A stretch of DNA of 6,807 nucleotides, taken from Deltaproteobacteria bacterium. Its GTDB lineage: Bacteria > Desulfobacterota > JAFDIG01. The DNA is taken from the NCBI GenBank assembly GCA_019308145.1, contig JAFDIG010000119.1:1-6807 (forward strand), written 5' to 3'. Both the position numbers and the translations under genes were made by a program. The notes under the pieces are model-generated. The model worked only from the letters and a program-made list of their open reading frames with translations, was not told where the DNA came from and did no database searches. Shown here piece by piece: positions 1-5,074 of the stretch; position 1 is the stretch's first letter, and each line of letters opens with the position of its first letter.

Positions 1-1
1 A

Positions 2-1411
2 AAGATAAAAGAAAACTTCCCTGATGAGTCTGTATACAAGACACCTAAAAGGTATAACATATTTTTAGGGAAAAACATACCATCTTTTATAAAAGATTGG
101 TTAATAAGGAAATTTTCAGATGAAACAGGAGAACTTGATGAGATAGGATTGATAAACTTTTTGGATAATCACATCCCTAAAAAAGGATCAAAGCTAAAGG
201 GGAGGTTAGTAAGTGATCATGAGGATATAACAATCCTTGCAAGGATTGTCATTGAACCAGATATAAAGTTAGGAATACTGAAATTTGCAATACCAGATTT
301 AGGTATAAAAATAAATGAAGGGATAGTTCCACATAATATAGTACAGGAACATCCTGAACTAAAAGGAGGAGAAGTTTGGGGAGTAGTAACCTTGAGATAC
401 TTTCCACCTGATGAGGGATTAGGAAGAATTGAAATTATAGACTATAAACCTTTTAAGCCTTATGATGTAGATTTGGAATATTTTAGGGAAATAAGGCAAA
501 AATTTACCCTCTCTGAATGGATCGATCTTCTGATTAGATCAATGGAGTATAACCCTGAAGGGTTTAAAAGTCTTGAGCAAAAACTTGAATTTATAAGCAG
601 GCTGCTTATTTTTGTAGAGCCAAGGTTAAATCTTATAGAACTCGCCCCAAAAGGAACAGGAAAATCTTATGTTTTTGGTAATTTAAGTAAATATGGTTGG
701 CATGTAAGCGGAGGGGTTGTTACAAGAGCAAAGCTATTTTATGATATTCAAAAAAATATGTTAGGCATGATAGTAGGTCATGATTTTGTTGCTATGGATG
801 AAATCCAGACTATAAGTTTAAAGCCTGAAAGCGAGGTTATAGGTGCTTTAAAGAACTACCTTGAGTCAGGTGTCTTTACAGTAGCAAATATAAAACAGAC
901 AAGCCAAGCAGGATTTATCTTGTTAGGAAATATCCCTTTAAATAGCTTTATGAGACCTAAAGATATAAAATATATGAAAGAATTACCTCACTTCTTTAAA
1001 GAATCTGCCTTATTGGATCGTTTTCATGGATTTATTGAAGGCTGGCTCTTACCCAGAATGCAAGAAGATCTTAAGGTTAGAGGCTACACACTAAATGTAG
1101 AGTATTTTTCAGAGATTTTACACTCCCTTAGGGATAAAACCGATTTTTCATATATTGTCGGCGAGATGTTAGATATTCCCAAAAATGCTGATACAAGGGA
1201 TACAAATGCTGTAAAGAGGCTTTCTACAGCATATCTTAAGCTTTTATTCCCTCATGTTAAAAACCCTACTGATATTAATAAAATGGATTTTAATACCTTC
1301 TGTTTAGAGCCCTCCTTAAAAAAAAGAGGTATTATTAAAAAACAAATCTCTATTATTGATGACGAATTCGATCCTCAATTACCTAATATAAAGGTTAAAG
1401 ATTATTTTTAG
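2..1411 (+). CDS. brxL: BREX system AAA+ ATPase BrxL, short form without Lon domain (5' end outside window)
   Basis: BrxL is an AAA+ ATPase of BREX, which restricts phage; structural work on an Acinetobacter BrxL showed MCM-helicase-like rings that bind DNA. The frame is open from the left edge to the TAG at 1409-1411, giving 469 visible codons. A TTG at 149 could be read as a start, but family-like sequence continues upstream (a region around IPSFIKDWLIRKF), so the true start lies outside. Counting from the first visible codon, a Walker A motif PKGTGKS is at residues 216-222, a Walker B DFVAMDE at 261-267, a sensor-1-like Asn in LLGNIPL at 310 and a candidate arginine finger in LLDRFHGF near 340. 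After the ATPase core the protein runs about 130 residues and ends in KVKDYF. There is no Lon protease Ser-Lys domain, unlike the roughly 680-residue BrxL of type 1 BREX. The end looks natural, matching the shorter BrxL subfamily rather than a truncation. Family assignment is firm; membership in a complete BREX operon is inferred. Confidence 0.88.
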   Translation, partial: KIKENFPDESVYKTPKRYNIFLGKNIPSFIKDWLIRKFSDETGELDEIGLINFLDNHIPKKGSKLKGRLVSDHEDITILARIVIEPDIKLGILKFAIPDLGIKINEGIVPHNIVQEHPELKGGEVWGVVTLRYFPPDEGLGRIEIIDYKPFKPYDVDLEYFREIRQKFTLSEWIDLLIRSMEYNPEGFKSLEQKLEFISRLLIFVEPRLNLIELAPKGTGKSYVFGNLSKYGWHVSGGVVTRAKLFYDIQKNMLGMIVGHDFVAMDEIQTISLKPESEVIGALKNYLESGVFTVANIKQTSQAGFILLGNIPLNSFMRPKDIKYMKELPHFFKESALLDRFHGFIEGWLLPRMQEDLKVRGYTLNVEYFSEILHSLRDKTDFSYIVGEMLDIPKNADTRDTNAVKRLSTAYLKLLFPHVKNPTDINKMDFNTFCLEPSLKKRGIIKKQISIIDDEFDPQLPNIKVKDYF

Positions 1412-1419
1412 TAAAGGTT

Positions 1420-1995
1420 TTAAATTATATTAATCCATTTTTCTGTGATTACTTTTTTATCTGAATTTTTGTCTTTTAAGTGAGTAATGATCTTATATCT
1501 ACCTTTTTTAAGCCCGCTAAATGTATAAGTAAAGGTTAATGCTACCTCTGTGTTGAAATTCCATGTTTTAAAATTGAGCTTTGCGAAATCCTTTTGACCT
1601 CCAAGAATCTTGCCATCTTTATCCGTAAGATAAAAATCTGCGGTAAAACCAAACTCATAAAAACCTTTTGGGCTTTTCTTTATAGTATATCCAACAGGTT
1701 CCATATAAAGATAAACAGGCTCTCCTTTGGTGAATTTATCTCCGTATTTAGGTGTGTAAATGCCGTAGCTATTGTTCTCTCCTTTTACAAATCTTACATT
1801 GTCAACAAGAAGGGGAGATTGTTTCCAAAAGAGTTGGAGAGAAGATCGTAATGACTTAAGCGCACTTAAATAATCCTTTTTCTCAAAAGAATTTTTAAAC
1901 CGCGAAAAAAATGGATCAAAAGGACCAGTCGCTAACAATGATATCGATATTGACAAAATTAAAACAGTCCCTAAAATTATAATCATCTTCTTCAT
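1420..1995 (-). CDS. Exported protein of unknown function, 191 aa
   Basis: I do not recognise this family. The N-terminus is a clear Sec signal peptide: Met-Lys-Lys, then a hydrophobic stretch over residues 4-21, then a likely cleavage region around LLATG (residues 20-24). There is no cysteine lipobox, so a soluble periplasmic or secreted protein is more likely than a lipoprotein. Residues 30-60 look helical and charged (FEKKDYLSALKSL, faintly TPR-like). Residues 60-191 alternate aromatic and polar residues as in a beta-sandwich, with FTYTFSGLKKGRYKI resembling an extracellular Ig-like strand pair. The ATG at 1993-1995 is preceded by a strong Shine-Dalgarno (AAAGGAGG on the minus strand), which fixes the start. 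The gene is convergent to brxL with 8 bp between the stop codons, and divergent from the PilZ gene. Nothing ties it to phage defence. Confidence 0.8.
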   Translation of the reverse strand: MKKMIIILGTVLILSISISLLATGPFDPFFSRFKNSFEKKDYLSALKSLRSSLQLFWKQSPLLVDNVRFVKGENNSYGIYTPKYGDKFTKGEPVYLYMEPVGYTIKKSPKGFYEFGFTADFYLTDKDGKILGGQKDFAKLNFKTWNFNTEVALTFTYTFSGLKKGRYKIITHLKDKNSDKKVITEKWINII

Positions 1996-2114
1996 GGCTC
2001 TTTCCTCCTTTGGAAAAAAATAAAAACTGGTTCTTGTTTTTTAAAACCTTCTCTTATGGGATTAATCCATTTTTGTCTACCAAATCTTGATCTCTTTTAA
2101 CATTAAATAATAAT

Positions 2115-2146
2115 ATATAATAAAATAAAAATATAATAAAATAAAG
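2115..2146. repeat. 16-bp tandem duplication in the divergent spacer
   Basis: Two adjacent copies of ATATAATAAAATAAA followed by A or G cover 2115-2130 and 2131-2146, identical at 15 of 16 positions. The repeat lies between the 191-aa gene (-) and the PilZ gene (+). A candidate minus-strand -10 box falls at the join of the two copies. It may simply be slippage in AT-rich DNA, or copies of an AT-rich protein binding site. Confidence 0.75.
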
Positions 2147-2157
2147 CAAAAAGTTAA
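2130..2157 (-). promoter_or_regulatory. Candidate sigma70-type promoter for the 191-aa exported protein
   Basis: On the minus strand, TTAACT (2157-2152) and TATATT (2135-2130) are separated by 16 bp. This would give an untranslated leader of about 125 nt, which includes the palindrome GGATTAATCC at 2059-2068. The whole area is AT-rich, so other box pairs are possible. Confidence 0.3.
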
Positions 2158-2178
2158 TTTTGTTATATCAATAAAATA

Positions 2179-2205
2179 TTGACTCTTTTATTCTATTATT
2201 ATAAT
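2179..2205 (+). promoter_or_regulatory. Promoter of the PilZ gene
   Basis: TTGACT at 2179-2184 and a perfect TATAAT at 2200-2205 are 15 bp apart; shifting the -10 to TAATAT at 2202-2207 gives the standard 17 bp. Transcription would start near 2212, about 24 nt before the ATG at 2236. This shows that the upstream in-frame TTG at 2179 is part of the promoter, not a start codon. Confidence 0.6.
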
Positions 2206-2235
2206 ATTTATTTGATTATATCATCAGGAGATAAA

Positions 2236-2604
2236 ATGGAAGATTTTTTTGATCTTAAAGATAAAAGAAAATTCCCAAGAATCTCCACTATGAACTTATT
2301 ATCAGTAAAGGTTGTTGAACCTAATGGTACTATAGGGAAGGAGATGCCAGGATATACCCTTGATTTTAGCAAAGAGGGGCTTCGTGCTGTTTTATCTTTT
2401 TCTCCTTCTATTGGTGCTAATCTCTCTCTAAAGATGGCAATTGAGGATAAAGTGATCTCTTTCTCTGGGGTTGTAAAATGGAAAAAGGAGATAAACAAAG
2501 GGAAATATCAAGTAGGAATAAAAGTTGATAATATAAAAGAAAATGAAATAAAACTTTTAAGCGAGCATTTACAAAAGATGTCAGAATTTTACTCTCCTGA
2601 GTAA
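2236..2604 (+). CDS. Single-domain PilZ protein, predicted c-di-GMP receptor, 122 aa
   Basis: PilZ domains bind cyclic di-GMP and pass the signal to motility, polysaccharide or surface systems. The domain fills the protein. The RxxxR motif is RKFPR (Arg11 and Arg15), and the D/NxSxxG motif is DFSKEG (Asp43, Ser45, Gly48), so both halves of the binding signature are intact. The remainder (residues 50-105) has the alternating strands of the PilZ barrel, ending with a conserved-looking VGIKVDNI, followed by a C-terminal helix. The start at 2236 is chosen because AGGAG sits 5 nt upstream (2226-2230); starting at the in-frame TTG at 2179 would translate the promoter and add 19 unconserved residues. 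The gene stands alone between a promoter and a terminator, with no effector domain, so it probably acts through a partner protein encoded elsewhere. Ligand binding is inferred from the motif. Confidence 0.85.
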   Translation: MEDFFDLKDKRKFPRISTMNLLSVKVVEPNGTIGKEMPGYTLDFSKEGLRAVLSFSPSIGANLSLKMAIEDKVISFSGVVKWKKEINKGKYQVGIKVDNIKENEIKLLSEHLQKMSEFYSPE

Positions 2605-2693
2605 TAATCCACAAAATGGAGTATAAAGTAGTTATAGGTAGCAAGGGCATCTTGCCTGTGATACTATATTATATATAATGTTATCAAAATTAA

Positions 2694-2714
2694 GGTCGGG
2701 TTTTATACCCGACC
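2694..2714. terminator. Intrinsic terminator between convergent genes
   Basis: A perfect 7-bp GC-rich inverted repeat, GGTCGGG (2694-2700) and CCCGACC (2708-2714), encloses a 7-nt loop in otherwise AT-rich DNA. It lies 90 bp after the PilZ stop and 134 bp beyond the stop of the convergent 86-aa gene. The U-tracts are weak on both sides (ATTTAACATTCTCTTTT to the right; TTAATTTTG on the minus strand), so it may serve both transcripts. Confidence 0.65.
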
Positions 2715-2847
2715 ATTTAACATTCTCTTTTATTGGTAAGGTTAAAAGTCCGCGCTACAATTAATAATTAAAATTAAAAAATAAGAAAAATTTCTCTTTA
2801 TTTTCAGGTCAACAAAGTCAACCTAAACGTAATTACTCTTTGTTATT

Positions 2848-3108
2848 TTATGCACTAACTAATATTCCCCACCCATCAAAAAGAGCATTATATCTTAAAA
2901 TATACATTTTGCCATTATCAGCAATTACCTTGTAATAATCCATTTTTGGTTCTTTTCCATAAACTCCGCCTTCATACCATCTGTCAACTATATCTATTAT
3001 TTTATATTCCCTGCCATTTAATACAAAAGCTCTTGGTGATTCAGGCGTTTTATAGCCACTATAATCCTTAACTAATACTTTTTCCCATTTTAAATTTTTA
3101 TATTTCAT
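2848..3108 (-). CDS. Small cytoplasmic protein of unknown function, DUF6504-like, 86 aa
   Basis: This is a short soluble protein with no signal peptide or membrane segment. The pattern of AFVLNGREYKI, then IIDIVDRWYEGG, then YYKVIADNGKMYILRY and a final GWGI resembles from memory the small DUF6504-type family (F..G..Y, then D.W, then YY.V, then a C-terminal Trp). That link is unproven and gives no function. The ATG at 3106-3108 is preferred over an in-frame TTG at 3118-3120, which would add four residues; neither has a good Shine-Dalgarno, so the start is uncertain. It lies 71 bp downstream of the 59-aa gene on the same strand, but a hairpin with a U-tract sits between them. It may therefore be a separate unit or be expressed by read-through. 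It is convergent to the PilZ gene across the 2694-2714 hairpin. Confidence 0.65.
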   Translation of the reverse strand: MKYKNLKWEKVLVKDYSGYKTPESPRAFVLNGREYKIIDIVDRWYEGGVYGKEPKMDYYKVIADNGKMYILRYNALFDGWGILVSA

Positions 3109-3130
3109 GCTACTTTTCAAAAATCTTTTT

Positions 3131-3171
3131 ATTTAAAAACAAAGATCTCTTTACCTATATTAAAGATCTTT
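3131..3171 (-). terminator. Probable terminator of the phosphatase-nfo-59-aa operon
   Basis: On the minus strand AAAGATCT (3171-3164) can pair perfectly over 8 bp with AGATCTTT (3148-3141), followed directly by GTTTTTAAAT (3140-3131). It starts 8 nt after the TAG of the 59-aa gene. The stem is GC-poor, so efficiency may be low. The 5' arm is also part of a perfect 12-bp palindrome, TAAAGATCTTTA, at 3161-3172. Confidence 0.5.
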
Positions 3172-3179
3172 AGGATTAA

Positions 3180-3359
3180 CTACTTAAGTGTAATAGGAAC
3201 TACAACAGGGGCTTCCTTTGCGGCTGCGTGATTTTCCTTTATTTGTTGAACTGAAATGTAGCGAGGCATCTCCTTTTTTATCTCTATTAACAAAAAGAGA
3301 CAAGAAAAAAGGATAACAGCGATTATTGTAAGCATAATATTCATATATATATCTTTCAT
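3180..3359 (-). CDS. Small single-helix membrane protein, 59 aa, unknown function
   Basis: This small gene follows nfo and is readily overlooked. Translation from the ATG at 3357-3359 gives a 59-residue protein ending at TAG 3180-3182. Residues 8-27 are a strong transmembrane segment (LTIIAVILFSCLFLLIEI), followed by a basic EIKKEMPRY stretch and a polar, alanine- and proline-containing tail. The N-terminus is probably outside and the basic C-terminal tail cytoplasmic by the positive-inside rule. Support for its being real: a Shine-Dalgarno AAAGGA 7 nt before the ATG, overlapping the nfo stop region; only 11 bp between the nfo stop and this ATG, suggesting translational coupling; and a terminator-like hairpin immediately after it. 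I do not recognise a family. An uncleaved anchor is more likely than a signal peptide because no good cleavage site follows. The ATGs at codons 6 and 9 are alternative starts. Confidence 0.65.
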   Translation of the reverse strand: MKDIYMNIMLTIIAVILFSCLFLLIEIKKEMPRYISVQQIKENHAAAKEAPVVVPITLK

Positions 3360-3370
3360 TAAAATGTCCT

Positions 3371-4228
3371 TTATTGTTGTAAATTTCTTAAGGTTTCAAG
3401 GTTAACGATATCCCAATCTCTACCATCTGGGGACCTTCCTTTTGGTGTTTCAAGGATAAAAGGAAGATCTTTTAGCCTTGGATCATTTATAAAAAAAGAA
3501 AAAGGATCTTTGCCTATTTTCCCAAAACCGATATGCTCGTGCCTATCAACATGAGAGCCAAGTTCACTTTTTGAGTCATTAGTATGTATCACAAAAAGAT
3601 TTGAGATCCCCAAAATCTTGTCAAATTTTTCCATGGTCTCTTCATAAGCTTCTCTTGAACGAATATCATACCCAGCAGCAAAGATATGTGCTGTATCTAA
3701 ACATATGCCAAACCGATCCTTTTTATCAACCATATCAATAATATCCCTTATCTGCTCAAAAGTGTAACCCAAATTTGTTCCTTGCCCTGCGGTTGTTTCA
3801 AGGAGAATCTTTACCTTTTTGGTTTCACTTTCTAAAAGAGACTCATTTAAGCTTTTTGCTATCTTTTTTATTCCATAATCCTCTCCTTTCCCCAAATGTG
3901 AACCAGGATGCATAACAAGATAAGGAATATCTAAAAGCTCTGCTCTTCTTAACTCAAAAGTAAAGCTTTCAAATGACTTAGAGAAGATACGATCATCAGG
4001 TGCAGCAAGATTTATAAGATATCCATCATGTGCTATAACTTTATATATCTTAAAACGCAATATATCTTCTTTAAAATTAATGATTTCTTCTTCTTTTAAA
4101 GGGCTTGCTTTCCATTGTCTTGCGTTCTTGGTAAAGAGTTGAATCGCATTGCAACCAACCTTATAGCCCCGCTCAGGTGCAAAATGAACACCTCCTGCAA
4201 TAGAAATATGAGCGCCAAAAAAAGGCAT
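3371..4228 (-). CDS. nfo: Endonuclease IV (deoxyribonuclease IV), 285 aa
   Basis: Nfo is a zinc-dependent AP endonuclease of base excision repair. It cuts DNA 5' to abasic sites and removes 3' blocking groups. The protein is full length for the family and is an AP endonuclease-type TIM barrel from the first strand (FFGAHISIAGG). All nine metal ligands can be matched: His67, His107, Glu143, Asp177, His180, His214, Asp227, His229 and Glu259. They lie in the signatures HPGSH (107-111), LLETTAGQG (141-149), CLDTAH (175-180), HTNDSK (214-219), HVDRHEHIG (225-233) and ILETP (257-261). The start ATG at 4226-4228 has AAAGG about 9 nt upstream, and the conserved FGAHIS motif begins at residue 4, leaving no room for a later start. 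It lies 17 bp after the histidine phosphatase and 11 bp before the 59-aa gene, in one operon. Nothing is missing or odd in the catalytic site. Confidence 0.96.
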   Translation of the reverse strand: MPFFGAHISIAGGVHFAPERGYKVGCNAIQLFTKNARQWKASPLKEEEIINFKEDILRFKIYKVIAHDGYLINLAAPDDRIFSKSFESFTFELRRAELLDIPYLVMHPGSHLGKGEDYGIKKIAKSLNESLLESETKKVKILLETTAGQGTNLGYTFEQIRDIIDMVDKKDRFGICLDTAHIFAAGYDIRSREAYEETMEKFDKILGISNLFVIHTNDSKSELGSHVDRHEHIGFGKIGKDPFSFFINDPRLKDLPFILETPKGRSPDGRDWDIVNLETLRNLQQ

Positions 4229-4245
4229 CTTGTAGACCCTTTCTT

Positions 4246-4875
4246 TTAAAGAAAATAATCATCAAACCTTAAATTGCCATTTATAAGTCTAACTTGGGGA
4301 AAATCATCATAAAAATCTATTATATTTATACATCCAAAATCCTGTTTAAGCCTTAATATATCCTTAAGCTCCATTTTTAAATAATGAGCAAGGATAATCA
4401 TATTTACCCCTCCATGAGCAACAACCACAAATTCAGAACCTTTATTCTCCCACATTAGGGATTCTATTTTGGGAATAACTCTATTATGAGCATCTATAAA
4501 ATTTTCTCCGCCAGGTATACGATAATTTACAATATCAGAAAATTTTTTTTCAGTCTCTAAAGGGAAAAAAGAGATGATCTCTTCAAACGTTAATCCTTCC
4601 CAAAGGCCTTGTTTGATCTCTCTAAAGTCTGGCATTACTACAGGAATAAGTCCATGATAAGAAGCAATAATTTTAGCTCCTCTAAAAGCACGTATCAAAT
4701 CTGAGCTGTATACATTTTTTAATGGCCTCTCTTTTAAAAAAAGAGCCACACTTTCCATTTGAGTAATACCTTCTCTTGTTATATCTACATCTAAATATCC
4801 ATTATAACGAAACACCCCTTTAGGAGTATTTATTGTTTGCCCATGCCTTATAAGGTATAAACGGGTTTTTACCAT
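4246..4875 (-). CDS. Histidine phosphatase (phosphoglycerate mutase-like/CobC-like), 209 aa
   Basis: Members of this superfamily transfer a phosphate to an active-site histidine. The substrate here cannot be read from sequence; alpha-ribazole phosphatase, a phosphoglycerate mutase-like enzyme or a general phosphatase are all possible. The catalytic core is complete: RHGQT at residues 10-14 (Arg10, nucleophile His11), SSDLIRA at 57-63 (Arg62), the acid Glu86 in FREIKQGLWEG, the family PGGEN at 121-125, and His154 in VAHGG. The length is normal. The ATG at 4873-4875 must be the start because RHG follows within nine residues, yet it has no Shine-Dalgarno and the promoter lies right against it, so the mRNA is probably leaderless. 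It is the first gene of an operon with nfo. There are no cobalamin genes nearby to support a CobC role, so I give no symbol. Confidence 0.9.
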   Translation of the reverse strand: MVKTRLYLIRHGQTINTPKGVFRYNGYLDVDITREGITQMESVALFLKERPLKNVYSSDLIRAFRGAKIIASYHGLIPVVMPDFREIKQGLWEGLTFEEIISFFPLETEKKFSDIVNYRIPGGENFIDAHNRVIPKIESLMWENKGSEFVVVAHGGVNMIILAHYLKMELKDILRLKQDFGCINIIDFYDDFPQVRLINGNLRFDDYFL

Positions 4876-4883
4876 ATTTTTTT

Positions 4884-4910
4884 AGTATAATAATAAATTT
4901 TTCTTGTCAA
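4884..4910 (-). promoter_or_regulatory. Promoter of the phosphatase-nfo operon, probably giving a leaderless mRNA
   Basis: On the minus strand a consensus TTGACA (4910-4905) is followed after 15 bp by TATACT (4889-4884); the alternative -10 TACTAA (4887-4882) gives 17 bp. Either places the transcription start at about 4878-4875, within 0-3 nt of the ATG at 4875. No ribosome-binding site precedes that ATG. Confidence 0.6.
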
Positions 4911-4983
4911 GTAAAGCTAAAGGAAATACTAAATAGGTCTGATTAACTTTTTTCTTGATTTTTTTTTTAATTTGTGAAATGAT

Positions 4984-5016
4984 TATAATTGATATTACTT
5001 AAGTTTTGGATAATTT
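4984..5016 (+). promoter_or_regulatory. Candidate promoter region of the zinc-ribbon/DUF3426 gene
   Basis: Two weak possibilities exist in this T-rich spacer. One is a perfect TATAAT at 4984-4989 with only a T-run (part of a 10-T tract at 4959-4968) at the -35 position. The other is TTGATA at 4989-4994 with TAATTT at 5011-5016, spaced 16 bp. Both leave a leader of about 50-85 nt before the ATG at 5075. Confidence 0.3.
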
Positions 5017-5074
5017 GTAAGATATTTAATCTTTTTTGTTTTTTTAAAACATATTTTAAAATGGAGAAGATAAA

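Noticed and set aside
149..1411. TTG at 149 as the real start of brxL
   Set aside because: The same frame is open to the left window edge and its translation fits the family, so the start lies outside the window.
1594..1851. Plus-strand 85-codon ORF within the 191-aa gene
   Set aside because: It lies fully inside a gene with a signal peptide and strong ribosome-binding site on the other strand, and its product shows no domain.
1428..2074. The 14-mer ATTAATCCATTTTT occurs near both ends of the 191-aa gene, like a target-site duplication or attachment pair
   Set aside because: In AT-rich DNA of this length one repeated 14-mer is expected by chance. No integrase, transposase or terminal inverted repeats accompany it, and one copy lies inside the coding region.
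2616..2678. 20-codon ORF after the PilZ gene
   Set aside because: It has no Shine-Dalgarno, no recognisable composition or motif, and lies between a stop codon and a terminator.
2808..2822. GTCAAC repeated twice 3 bp apart
   Set aside because: It is a short direct repeat beyond the stop of the 86-aa gene, with no promoter nearby; too short to mean anything alone.
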